Shown here piece after piece: positions 1 to 7,698 of a DNA stretch of 16,124 bases (position 1 is its first letter; each line of letters opens with the position of its first letter). The notes under the pieces were generated by a model, which saw nothing but the letters and a program-made list of their open reading frames with translations, had not been told where the DNA came from and did no database searches. The DNA is from DATJGR01 sp032124855 (GTDB lineage Bacteria > Pseudomonadota > Gammaproteobacteria > Pseudomonadales > Azotimanducaceae). Made by a program: the position numbers and the translations under genes. The DNA is taken from positions 1 through 16,124 of the forward strand of contig JAQBCT010000017.1 in assembly GCA_032124855.1 (NCBI GenBank), written 5' to 3'.

Positions 1-444
1 ATTGTCGGGGGGACTGATCGCGCGCACGACGGGGTAGCCGATCTTGGCATCCTCCGCCACGTAGACGAGATCGCACGCCGTGGCGAGCTCGGTACCGCCG
101 GCCAGACAGTAACCGTGCACCTGCGCAATGACGGGCTTGCCCAGATCCCACATGCGGAAAAAACCGTCCACCACATGCCGCGGCCAGTTGCCGAGGCCGC
201 CAGCCGTGTGAAACGGCTGGCCCTCGGCCACGTTCGACTTCAAATCATAACCGGCTGAAAAACACTCTCCGGCGCCGCGAATGATGGTGACAGCAATCTC
301 GGCGTTGTTGTCGGCAGACTCCAGTGCGTGGAACAACTCGCTGCGCAGCTCGTTCGACAAAGGATTGCGCTTCTCTGGCCGGTTCAGCGTGACGCGTTGC
401 ACCTTTGGCCGCGGGATATCGACGATGATCTTCTGATAGTCCAT
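1..444 (-). CDS. Enoyl-CoA hydratase/isomerase (crotonase) family protein, C-terminus off the window
   Basis: The first 148 codons of a crotonase-fold protein are present; the 3' end lies beyond the left edge. The N-terminus shows the family pattern: LNRPEKRNPLS near residues 20-30, the first oxyanion-hole segment SAGYDL (63-68), and the second, HGYCLAGGTELATACDL (110-126). E119 matches the first catalytic Glu of classical enoyl-CoA hydratase (E144 in the rat enzyme). The second catalytic Glu, 20 residues later in the usual GxPE motif, is Val here (GYPV, V139). Simple hydration of enoyl-CoA is therefore doubtful, and isomerase, lyase or hydrolase chemistry on a CoA thioester is possible. The ATG is preceded by a G-rich Shine-Dalgarno sequence overlapping the stop of the upstream LLM gene (8-nt gap), so the two genes are probably co-transcribed. 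The family call is firm; the reaction is unknown. Confidence 0.9.
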   Translation of the reverse strand, partial: MDYQKIIVDIPRPKVQRVTLNRPEKRNPLSNELRSELFHALESADNNAEIAVTIIRGAGECFSAGYDLKSNVAEGQPFHTAGGLGNWPRHVVDGFFRMWDLGKPVIAQVHGYCLAGGTELATACDLVYVAEDAKIGYPVVRAISPPDN

Positions 445-452
445 GGCGCCCC

Positions 453-1454
453 CTAAAACGAAAACTGATCTGGCGTGAATGCCTTGAATGTGCGCATCGC
501 TTCCGCGGCGTTCGATCCCGCCAGCGGCGCGATGATGTGGGTATGAATGCCACCGTCGGCATCATCGCGAATGCGTGCGCGACACTCATCCTCATTGCCG
601 ATGATCGCCACTTCGTCGATCAGCGCGTCCGTCATGGCACCGCCTGTTTTGGCGCGATCCTTGGCGGCCCAGCCTTCGCTGATGGTGCCGGCCGCATCTT
701 CGAATCCGGCCCATGCCAGAAATTTGTTGTACACCGGCGTCGCGTAGTACGGCGCGAAGGCAGCGCGGAATCGATTGCGCGCATCTGCCTTGTCGTCGGT
801 GACCAGCACCATGGCGCGGTTGACGATTTCGATATCGCGCCAGTCCTTGCCCGCACGCTGCGCACCGATCTTCACGTGCTCCATCATCTTCGGCAGAGCA
901 CGTTTCGGCCAGAGATTGAAGATCACACCGTCACCCACTTCGGCCGCCATCTCGATCATGTTCGAGCGCAGCGCCGCGATATAGACCGGAGGTGGATTCT
1001 CCAGCGGAACCTGGCGGTAGCCGTGACTCTTCATGGTGACGAGATCGAATTCGGACTTTTCGCCCTTCAACATCGAGCGCACCATCAGCGCGGTTTCCTT
1101 CACCCGGGTAACGGGCCGATCGAGGGGTAGGCCGTGCCAGCCGCCCATCATCGTCTGACTCGATGAACCCAGCCCCATGACGAAGCGGCCGGGCAGCAAC
1201 TGTGCCAGCGCATTGGCCGTCGCGGCGAGCACCGCCGGCGTACGCGTGTACACGGGTGTGACGGCCACGCCGAGACGCAACGACGTGACGTGGTGCGCCA
1301 GTGCTGCAGTTGCCGTCAACGCATCGGGCGCACCGCCATCACCAAACCACGCATCCGTATACCCGTTGGCTTCGGCCCATTTGACGCGTTCGACGGAATC
1401 CTTGATGAATGGACTCGCGGGCAGCGTCACCGCCATACGTTTTTTCACTGACAT
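453..1454 (-). CDS. LLM class flavin/F420-dependent oxidoreductase
   Basis: This 333-residue protein belongs to the luciferase-like monooxygenase (LLM) superfamily, TIM-barrel enzymes that use FMN or F420 for hydride transfer or oxygenation. Typical features are the N-terminal strand followed by VERVKWAEANGYTDAWFGD (22-40), the TSLRLGVAVTPVYTRTPAVLA segment (57-77), the GRFVMGLGSSS loop (89-99), and the GGWHGLPLDRPVTRVKE segment (104-120) common in F420-annotated members. The C-terminal part GNEDECRARIRDDADGGIHT is the usual LLM tail. The ATG has an AGGGG Shine-Dalgarno at good distance. It is the first gene of a leftward pair with the crotonase gene 8 nt downstream, suggesting a role in CoA-thioester or lipid catabolism. 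A second LLM gene lies at 4406-5443. Family annotation often says F420-dependent, but the cofactor cannot be settled from this window, where no F420 biosynthesis gene is visible. Confidence 0.88.
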   Translation of the reverse strand: MSVKKRMAVTLPASPFIKDSVERVKWAEANGYTDAWFGDGGAPDALTATAALAHHVTSLRLGVAVTPVYTRTPAVLAATANALAQLLPGRFVMGLGSSSQTMMGGWHGLPLDRPVTRVKETALMVRSMLKGEKSEFDLVTMKSHGYRQVPLENPPPVYIAALRSNMIEMAAEVGDGVIFNLWPKRALPKMMEHVKIGAQRAGKDWRDIEIVNRAMVLVTDDKADARNRFRAAFAPYYATPVYNKFLAWAGFEDAAGTISEGWAAKDRAKTGGAMTDALIDEVAIIGNEDECRARIRDDADGGIHTHIIAPLAGSNAAEAMRTFKAFTPDQFSF

Positions 1455-1489
1455 CTTCGTCCCCTTGTAATTCGGGCAAGCCTCTCATT

Positions 1490-1518
1490 TTGCCGCGAAC
1501 CGACGCAAGCCGTATCCT
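1490..1518 (+). promoter_or_regulatory. Candidate sigma70-type promoter for the phosphotransferase gene
   Basis: In the 93-bp divergent gap between the LLM gene and the phosphotransferase, TTGCCG (1490-1495) and TATCCT (1513-1518) are separated by exactly 17 bp. Each hexamer matches 4 of 6 consensus positions. Transcription would begin around 1525, leaving a leader of about 23 nt before the ATG at 1548. This is a pattern match only. Confidence 0.35.
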
Positions 1519-1547
1519 TGCCCGCAATTCCAAGCCGCGAGCAGCCA

Positions 1548-2597
1548 ATGAGCGATATGCCCGAATTGACCGCCGTGCGTGAAGCACATCGATTTGACGA
1601 GCGCGCACTCGATGCCTATCTGCGCGCCCATGTCGATGGCTACGAGGGCGGTCTGTCCGTGCGCCAGTTCGAAGGCGGCCAGAGCAATCCCACTTATGCG
1701 CTGCGCGCCGGGTCGAAAGAGTATGTGCTGCGCAAGCAGCCACCCGGCGTGCTGCTGCCGTCTGCGCATCAGGTGGATCGCGAATATCGCGTGATGCGTG
1801 CCCTGCGCGACAGCGACGTCCCCGTGCCCCGGATGTATGCGCTGTGCGAAGACGCCGAGGTGATTGGCACCAAATTCTATGTGATGGAAAAGGTTGCGGG
1901 GCGGGTATTCACCGACTTGCTCATGCCGTCGCTGACCAACGCGCAACGGCGCGCGGTATACAAAGATCTTGCGCGAGTACTCGCGGCGTTGCACCGCGTC
2001 GACTATACGGCCGTGGGACTCGACGGATTCGGCAAGAAAGGCGAGTACATCGCGCGCCAGGTTTCGCGGTGGAGCAAACAGTATGTTGCGTCGCAGACGG
2101 AGGCCATTGCTGCGATGGACCAACTGATGGCATGGCTTCCGGCACATATGCCCGCAGGAGACGAAACGGTGATCGTTCACGGCGACTATCGCCTCGGCAA
2201 TATGCTGATCCATCCCACGGAGCCGAGGATCGCAGCCGTGCTCGACTGGGAGCTTTCTACGCTCGGCCATCCGCTGGCGGATCTGGGTTATGTGTGCATG
2301 GACTATCACTCCGACTCGTACGTGACCCCCGGCCTGTCGCGACCCGACCTCGCCGATTTCAGGATCCCGTCGGAGCGCGAGTTCACGTCGGACTACTGCG
2401 CGTACGCGGACCGGGCCGGCATCGAGAACTGGAATTTCTACGTGATCTACAACCTGTTCCGCTCGGCCGCAATCATTCAGGGCGTGTACAAGCGCGGTCT
2501 GGACGGGAATGCCAGTTCGGATACAGCCATCGGTTTCAAGGACGCCTGCCGTATGCGGGCCGAACGCGCCTGGGACCTGGTGGAAAAACTGCGCTGA
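1548..2597 (+). CDS. Phosphotransferase family protein (APH/ACAD10-11 type)
   Basis: A 349-residue kinase-fold protein of the aminoglycoside-phosphotransferase-like family, close in style to the N-terminal kinase domain of ACAD10/ACAD11 and bacterial partners of acyl-CoA dehydrogenases. Visible motifs are a nucleotide-binding loop FEGGQSNPTY (41-50), the ATP-anchoring Lys K63 in LRKQPPG, the catalytic HGDYRLGN (H211, D213, N218) and the metal-binding VLDWE (D233), followed by GHPLADLGY. These imply an active phosphoryl-transfer site. ACAD11-type kinases phosphorylate 4-hydroxyacyl-CoA; that substrate is an analogy only. I chose ATG 1548 (MSDMPEL); an in-frame TTG at 1518 would add ten residues that lie inside the likely promoter/leader, and ATG 1557 is also possible. 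It is transcribed divergently from the LLM-crotonase pair, fitting a shared catabolic theme. No acyl-CoA dehydrogenase is in view. Confidence 0.88.
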   Translation: MSDMPELTAVREAHRFDERALDAYLRAHVDGYEGGLSVRQFEGGQSNPTYALRAGSKEYVLRKQPPGVLLPSAHQVDREYRVMRALRDSDVPVPRMYALCEDAEVIGTKFYVMEKVAGRVFTDLLMPSLTNAQRRAVYKDLARVLAALHRVDYTAVGLDGFGKKGEYIARQVSRWSKQYVASQTEAIAAMDQLMAWLPAHMPAGDETVIVHGDYRLGNMLIHPTEPRIAAVLDWELSTLGHPLADLGYVCMDYHSDSYVTPGLSRPDLADFRIPSEREFTSDYCAYADRAGIENWNFYVIYNLFRSAAIIQGVYKRGLDGNASSDTAIGFKDACRMRAERAWDLVEKLR

Positions 2598-2659
2598 CGT
2601 GTCGCGCGACGCGCAGTTCGGCTAGCATGCGCGCCCAATTTCCAGGCAGGACTCACCAA

Positions 2660-4308
2660 GTGATCGTTCGGCATCTCACGGTTGTATGGGTGGCTGCGCT
2701 GCTGGGCGCGGGGGTCTTTCCAAGGCTTGCCTTTGCGCAGCAGAGCAATGTGGATCGCGCCATTGCGGATGAACGCGAGATCGATGTTCCGACTGCACCC
2801 GTCGTCGTTGATGGGTTCGATCTGTTCAACGTGCGTGGTTCCACGGGGTTCCCGGCGGAGGCGCGTGCCGCCGCAATTGCCAGCCGTATTCGCGATGCCG
2901 CGGCGGACGCATCGATCAGCGTTGACGACGTCATTGCTACACCGGCCGGCGATATCACCCAGATCGCGGCAGGGCCGCGGCCGCTGCTGCAGTTGTTCAA
3001 CGCCGACGCGGCAATCGAATCCGTCGGGCGGGACGAACTTGCAAGCATCGTAGTTGTAGTCATTCGAAAGGCGATCAACGGGTATCGAGCGGATCGCGCG
3101 CCAACGCACCTGCAGCAGGCGGGGATCAAAGCACTGGTGGCCACGGTGGTGCTGATCGGGCTGCTGTGGCTGGGCCTACGCGCGCTGCGCTGGTTCGCCA
3201 GCCATCTGGAGGTGCGCTACCGCGCGCGGGTGAAGTCGGTGGGCATTCAGTCGTTCAACATACTCGAGCGCGACCGCATCTGGACCAGCCTGCAAGGCGC
3301 CCTGGGTGGCGTGCGCCTGTTGACCATCGTCGTACTCGCCTATTTCTATTTCGAATTCGTCTTCGGCCAGTTCCCGTGGACCCGCCGCATATCGGTGGAG
3401 CTGCTCGACTATGTAGTGGTCCCACTCGCCTCCATGGGCATGGGCTTCGCCAAAGCCATGCCGAGCCTCATCTTTCTGGTGCTGCTGTTCTTCGTGACGC
3501 GCATGGCGTTGCGCCTGATCAAGTTGTTCTTCAACGCCGTGGAGAGCGGCGGCGTGAAGCTGCGCGAATTCGAACCCGACTGGGCGCAGCCCACGTACCG
3601 CATGATCCGCATCGGCGTGGTCGCGTTCGCGTTGGTGGTTGCCTACCCCTACATCCCCGGTTCCGAGTCCGATGCATTCAAAGGGGTATCGATCTTCCTG
3701 GGTGTGCTGTTCTCCATCGGCTCCTCGTCGTTCGTCTCGAATTTCATCGCGGGTTATGCGATTACCTATCGACGGCTGTTCAAAGTAGGCCATCGGGTCA
3801 AGGTAGACGACGTCATTGGCGATGTATCCGAGGTGCGGTTACAGGTCACGCATCTGCGGACGGTGAAGAACGAAGAAGTGATCATTCCGAATTCGGAAAT
3901 CCTCAATCGCATCGTCACCAACTACAGCACGTTTGCGAGTCGCGGCGGCCTGATCCTGCACACCACGGTGGGCATCGGCTACGAGACGCCGTGGCGTCAG
4001 GTCGAGGCGATGCTGCTGCTGTCAGCGCAGCGCACGGTTGCCCGCTGCGCGATCCGGCTCCGTTTGTGCAACACAAAGAACTGGGCGAGTTCTGCATTAC
4101 CTACGAACTCAACGCGTTCTCGGACGATGCCCAGGCGATGGGCCGCCTGTACACGGCAATGCATCGCAATATTCTCGACGTGTTCAACGAATACGGCGTG
4201 CAGATCATGACGCCGTCATACGAAAAGGATCCCGAGGTGCCGAAGCTGGTGCCGAAGGAGGCGTGGTACACGGCACCCGCGGCACCACCAACCCAACCGA
4301 GCTCCTAG
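2660..4308 (+). CDS. MscS-type mechanosensitive ion channel, interrupted by an apparent 1-nt frameshift near 4036
   Basis: A long MscS-family channel that would release solutes through the inner membrane during hypo-osmotic shock. With the GTG start at 2660 (AGGA 8 nt upstream) it has a 26-residue signal peptide ending AFA|QQ, a periplasmic segment of about 125 residues, and hydrophobic helices near residues 155-178, 219-238, 255-287, 316-335 and 343-370. The last helix is the pore helix (SIGSSSFVSNFIAGYAITY) leading into the beta domain (FKVGHRVKVDDVIGDV, IIPNSEIL). Frame breaks at about codon 459: upstream homology ends at LLLSAQRT, and homology resumes one frame back as RDPAPFVQHKELGEFC. 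One extra G in the GG at 4036-4037 would give RTGCPLRDP and restore a protein of about 549 residues. Unrepaired, the original frame ends at 4210 with a scrambled C-terminus. ATG 2627 is an alternative start. Whether this is true decay or a sequence error is open. Confidence 0.85.
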
Positions 4309-4314
4309 TGACGC

Positions 4315-4353
4315 GGGTGGGGCAAAAGGTGCCAGGCACCCAATGCCCCACCC
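4315..4353. repeat. REP-like nested palindrome
   Basis: A 10-bp perfect inverted repeat, GGGTGGGGCA (4315-4324) and TGCCCCACCC (4344-4353), encloses a second palindrome, GGTGCC-A-GGCACC (4328-4340). It lies 6 bp after the stop of the channel gene, in the gap where that gene converges with an LLM oxidoreductase gene. The GGTGCC/GGCACC core resembles short dispersed palindromes associated with REP-type transposases (RAYTs); that link is inference. The structure could also stop transcription or protect mRNA ends, though no T-run follows. Confidence 0.6.
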
Positions 4354-4374
4354 ATTCATGCGCAGGACACGGAC

Positions 4375-4395
4375 AAATGATGCCTGGCACCATTT
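4375..4395. repeat. Second REP-like palindrome with the same core
   Basis: AAATGATGCC (4375-4384) and GGCACCATTT (4386-4395) form a near-perfect inverted repeat around a single central T, with one mismatch in ten pairs. Its centre, TGCCTGGCACC, is the reverse complement of the core in the palindrome at 4328-4340 apart from flanking bases, so the two elements form a head-to-head pair. It ends 10 bp before the stop codon of the leftward LLM gene at 4406-5443. Confidence 0.55.
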
Positions 4396-4405
4396 CTCCG
4401 GTCAG

Positions 4406-5443
4406 TTACAGGATAGCTTTGGCCATCAACTCAAGCGCTTCGGGCTGACCGGCGCCGATCAGCATCGAGCCGACGTGGCCTTTCTTGCCCGCTTCGACCC
4501 AGCGCTGCGCACGTTCACGGATTCGCGCCGCAGGCCCCACGAGGTGAACCGCGTCGATGAGCTCCTCCGGAACGGCCGCCATGGCCTCGTCCTTCTTGCC
4601 GGCCAGGAACAGATCCTGAATCTTTTCCGCGGCATCGCCGAAGCCGAGGCGTGTCGCGTAGTCGTTATAGAAATTCTTGCCCTTCGCACCCATGCCGCCG
4701 ATGTACAGCGCCATATTGCCGCGGATCGGCATCATGCATTGCTTGACATCATCGCCCACGATCACCGAGACGAACGGTGCCACATCGAACTGCAGCAGCG
4801 ATTTATCACCCGCCACCTTGAAGCCTTTTTCGATGGGTTCTTTGAAGACGCTGTATTTCTCCGGATCCATCCAGATCGGAAAGAAGCCGTCCGCAACTTC
4901 AGCGGCAGCCTGCACGCCGGCCGGTGTAATGGTGGCTGCGTAGATCGGGATGGGGGTATCGCAATACAGAATGCTTTTCAGTGGCTTGCCCAGACCAGTG
5001 GAACCCGGCCCGCGGTATGGAATCTGGTATTCCTTGCCTTCGAACTTCAGCGCGTCTTCGCGCGCGAAAATCTGCTTCATCACCTGCACATATTCCTTCA
5101 GGCGCGTCACCGGACGGCCGTAAGGCACGCCGTGCCAGCCCTCCACGACCTGGGGGCCGGATGCGCCAAGCCCCGCGATGAAACGGTTATTGGACAGCTG
5201 CGCCAGACTCATCGCTGTCATGGCGGTCATCGCCGGGCTGCGCGCGGGCATCTGCATGATTGCGGTGCCCACTTTGATCTTCTGGGTATTCGCCAGAATC
5301 CACGCGGCCGGCGTAATGGCGTCCGATCCGTACGCTTCGGACGTCCATACCGAGTCGTAGCCGAGACTTTCGGCGCGTTTGATGACATCCATCGGGATGT
5401 TCATGCGTTTGCCGGAATAGCCGGCGATGAGTCCTAGTTTCAT
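4406..5443 (-). CDS. LLM class flavin/F420-dependent oxidoreductase (second copy)
   Basis: A 345-residue luciferase-like TIM-barrel oxidoreductase starting MKLGLIAGYSG. Family marks are IKRAESLGYDSVWTSEAYGSD (21-41), KIKVGTAIMQMPARSP (55-70), the NNRFIAGLGASGPQVVEGWHGVPYGRPVTRLKEY stretch (about 84-117), PIPIYAATITPAG (about 165-177), and a tail with GPAARIRERAQRWVEAG. It resembles the mycobacterial F420-dependent LLM branch more than alkanal monooxygenase, but whether it binds F420 or FMN is not visible. An upstream in-frame extension of 27 codons runs into the divergent promoter region and is not family-like, so ATG 5443 was chosen; TGGGG upstream may serve as the ribosome site. It differs clearly from the LLM at 453-1454, so this is not a recent duplication. 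It converges on the channel gene across the palindrome pair. Confidence 0.88.
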   Translation of the reverse strand: MKLGLIAGYSGKRMNIPMDVIKRAESLGYDSVWTSEAYGSDAITPAAWILANTQKIKVGTAIMQMPARSPAMTAMTAMSLAQLSNNRFIAGLGASGPQVVEGWHGVPYGRPVTRLKEYVQVMKQIFAREDALKFEGKEYQIPYRGPGSTGLGKPLKSILYCDTPIPIYAATITPAGVQAAAEVADGFFPIWMDPEKYSVFKEPIEKGFKVAGDKSLLQFDVAPFVSVIVGDDVKQCMMPIRGNMALYIGGMGAKGKNFYNDYATRLGFGDAAEKIQDLFLAGKKDEAMAAVPEELIDAVHLVGPAARIRERAQRWVEAGKKGHVGSMLIGAGQPEALELMAKAIL

Positions 5444-5560
5444 GATTGATGACCCCAGCAGATGCAATGACGAGCCCGGCAGGCTATCAAACGCATCCCA
5501 CGTCCAACAAGGTGAATTGCCCAAGGCTCAATTAGAATGCGTCGCCAGCGCGGAGAAACC

Positions 5561-6490
5561 ATGCCCAGCATTCGCAGCCACCTTCTCATCCCCCTCACCC
5601 GCCTTTTCGGCAAGCGCCGCCTGGCGGAGATGGAATTCACGCTGCCCAACCTCGTGGCCATGCGCGCGCGCCTGGAACAGCTTGGCGATCGCGGCACATT
5701 GCCGGCGCAGCTCTCACGCGACACACATGCGCTGGGCGGCGTGGTCACCGAGTGGACACGTCATGCAGCCGGCGGGCACGGCACGGTGTTGTACTGCCAC
5801 GGCGGCGCCTATGCAGTGGGTTCACCCAAGGTCTACCGTGGGCTGGCAGCGCGCCTGGCGGTGGCCGCCGGCTGCGATGTTGCGGCCATCGACTACCGGC
5901 TCGCGCCGGAGCATATCCATCCCGCGGCGCCCGACGATGCCATCGCCGCCTACGAAGCGCTGCTCGCGCATACCGATCCGCGCTCCATCGTCATCGCAGG
6001 CGATTCCGCGGGCGGCAATCTCACGCTGGCCACACTGCTGCGCATTCGCGATCGCGGCATGCCGGCGCCGGCCGGCGCCGTCCTGCTGTCGCCCTGGACG
6101 GATCTCACGGGCAGTGGCGAGTCGATGCACGTGAACGCACGACGCGATCCCATGCTGCCCGCGCAGCGCGTTGCCGAGGCCGCGGTGCTGTATGCACCGC
6201 ACTCAGACCACCGCCACCCGGATGTGTCGCCGCTGTTTGGTGATTTCTCAGGGCTTCCGCCCCTCGACATACATGTTGGCAGCACGGAAATTCTGTTGGA
6301 CGACTCGCGTCGCCTGGCCAGTCGCGCACGCGCGGCCGGCGTGGACGCGACACTCACCATCTGGCCGCGCATGCCGCACGTCTTCCCGATATTCGCGGAC
6401 TTTCTCCCAGAGGGGCGACGCGCCATCGACCACATCGCGGCGTTCATCAGCGCCCGACTGTCCGCGACACAGGAGACCGCAGCAGCATGA
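5561..6490 (+). CDS. Alpha/beta hydrolase, HSL-type esterase
   Basis: A 309-residue hydrolase of the hormone-sensitive-lipase group (alpha/beta hydrolase fold 3), expected to cleave carboxyl esters in the cytoplasm, as no signal peptide is seen. The oxyanion-hole motif HGGAY starts at H80, followed by YRLAPEHIHPAAPDD (family-typical). The nucleophile is S149 in GDSAGG, and the His is H273 in MPHVFP. The acid is E243 or D247 in the STEILLDDSRRLA segment. ATG 5561 is preceded by GGAG at 5 nt; the in-frame ATG at 5537 has no such site. A TAGAAT hexamer at 5533-5538 could be a -10 element but has no matching -35. Its stop codon overlaps the ATG of the next gene (ATGA), indicating translational coupling with the membrane SNase-like protein. 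The substrate is unknown. Confidence 0.9.
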   Translation: MPSIRSHLLIPLTRLFGKRRLAEMEFTLPNLVAMRARLEQLGDRGTLPAQLSRDTHALGGVVTEWTRHAAGGHGTVLYCHGGAYAVGSPKVYRGLAARLAVAAGCDVAAIDYRLAPEHIHPAAPDDAIAAYEALLAHTDPRSIVIAGDSAGGNLTLATLLRIRDRGMPAPAGAVLLSPWTDLTGSGESMHVNARRDPMLPAQRVAEAAVLYAPHSDHRHPDVSPLFGDFSGLPPLDIHVGSTEILLDDSRRLASRARAAGVDATLTIWPRMPHVFPIFADFLPEGRRAIDHIAAFISARLSATQETAAA

Positions 6491-7692
6491 GCAACGACAC
6501 GGATACGAACCCGCCCATCTCCTCGCACGCACAGCCGCTCAATATTCAAACGGCATCGCTGATCCGCTCCATCGACGCGCTCTCGACCATCTTCTGGATC
6601 AGCATTGGCGGCACCATCTTGACGGTACTGTTTGCGGGCCTGAACCAGCTGGCCAGCAACGTCGCCGCAGAGTCGATCTACATTGGTGAATACCAGATCC
6701 CCAAATCGATCCTGCCCGTGGCCAGCCTGGGATTTGCTGCTTTCGTCTTCTGGCTGACGTCCAATCGGCTGCGCATGCTGGAACAGGTGCTGGAGGGCAG
6801 TCACCTGCCCTATAAGACCGTGCAGGAAATCTTCACGCTGAATCCCCCGGTGCTGAACGTATTTCACCCTGACAATCACAATCCAATGAAGCTCGGCAGC
6901 GGCAGCTCGGTGCTGCTCGTGAACTGGTCGATCTTCTTTGGCAACAGCATCGCGTTCACGCTGTTGTCCGCGGTTCAACAGGGCGCATCTATCGCCGATT
7001 TCGACGTGCCCAAACTCAGCGTCTTTGGCGTCGCCACCGTCGCGGTGATTATCTACGGCGTACGCGCCATAGATGGGCCGTTGGACATCATCCTCGAACG
7101 TCTGCACGGCAGCTCTTTCAACTTCGGCTGGGCGCGCATCGTGCTGGCGATTGTGCTCATCGTGGCCGCAGCGGCAGTCAACAATCTCGAACAGTTCAGC
7201 AATCCCAGCGACCAGCCCGACCGGTTGCTGGGTCCCACGGTGGCCAATGCCATCGACGGCGAAACGCTGTTCATCAACGGCAAGGAAGTACAGCTGCCCG
7301 GGATCGACGCGATGGAACCGGATCAGGTGTGCCTGGACAAAGACGGCGCTGAATACCCCTGCGGACGCGAGGCGACCAACGGTCTGCAGACACTGGTTGC
7401 CGATACGCCAATCATCTGTCTGCCACTTTTCGCGGTCAGCAAAACGCGCATCGTGGCGTCGTGCAATCTGCTGCCCAAGGGCACCCTCCCACCCACGGAT
7501 CCAACATCATTCATCGCCACCCCGCGCGACTTCAGCCTCTCGGCACGGATGGTTCGCGCGGGACACGCGCTGGCGGTCGGCCTCGGCAAGCAGTACATCG
7601 CAGAAGATCAGCGCCTCGCCCAGGCAGAACACCTGGGAATCTGGCAGGGATCGTTTGAGCCGCCGTGGACGTACCGCGCGCGGCGCGATTGA
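6487..7692 (+). CDS. Multi-pass membrane protein with C-terminal staphylococcal-nuclease-like domain
   Basis: A 401-residue fusion. Residues about 32-55, 72-92, 143-165, 177-196 and 216-235 are hydrophobic helices; I do not recognise this N-terminal domain. From about residue 250 the protein follows the thermonuclease (SNase) pattern: DGET (D257), a GID strand, GREATNGL, TRIVASC, MVRAGHALA, an EDQRLAQAEHLGIWQGSF region and a PPWTYRA end. Compared with active SNase, the Glu of GIDAPE is kept (E277 in GIDAMEPDQ) and the later Arg is kept (R321), but the first catalytic Arg (VRL in the family) is Gln269 (VQL). Nuclease activity is therefore doubtful. Five helices would place the C-terminal domain outside the cytoplasm if the N-terminus is inside, and C282 and C292 could pair as a disulfide. 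It is translationally coupled to the upstream hydrolase by an ATGA overlap. Confidence 0.75.
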   Translation: MSNDTDTNPPISSHAQPLNIQTASLIRSIDALSTIFWISIGGTILTVLFAGLNQLASNVAAESIYIGEYQIPKSILPVASLGFAAFVFWLTSNRLRMLEQVLEGSHLPYKTVQEIFTLNPPVLNVFHPDNHNPMKLGSGSSVLLVNWSIFFGNSIAFTLLSAVQQGASIADFDVPKLSVFGVATVAVIIYGVRAIDGPLDIILERLHGSSFNFGWARIVLAIVLIVAAAAVNNLEQFSNPSDQPDRLLGPTVANAIDGETLFINGKEVQLPGIDAMEPDQVCLDKDGAEYPCGREATNGLQTLVADTPIICLPLFAVSKTRIVASCNLLPKGTLPPTDPTSFIATPRDFSLSARMVRAGHALAVGLGKQYIAEDQRLAQAEHLGIWQGSFEPPWTYRARRD

Positions 7693-7698
7693 CCGCGC

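Noticed and set aside
1485..2309. A 274-codon leftward frame opposite the phosphotransferase
   Set aside because: The plus strand carries the HGDYRLGN and DWE motifs; the reverse frame has no domain signal.
1844..2626. Upstream extension of the channel frame across the phosphotransferase gene
   Set aside because: This stretch is an out-of-frame reading of the phosphotransferase; the channel's signal peptide begins only after 2627-2660.
6062..6080. GC-only palindrome-like run (GCCGGCGCCGGC...) in the hydrolase gene
   Set aside because: It encodes an ordinary Met-Pro-Ala-Pro-Ala-Gly loop between conserved blocks; explained by codon bias.
5950..7107. A 385-codon leftward open frame across the hydrolase and membrane SNase-like genes
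   Set aside because: It spans two convincingly annotated genes in reverse, has no recognisable motif, and has atypical composition.
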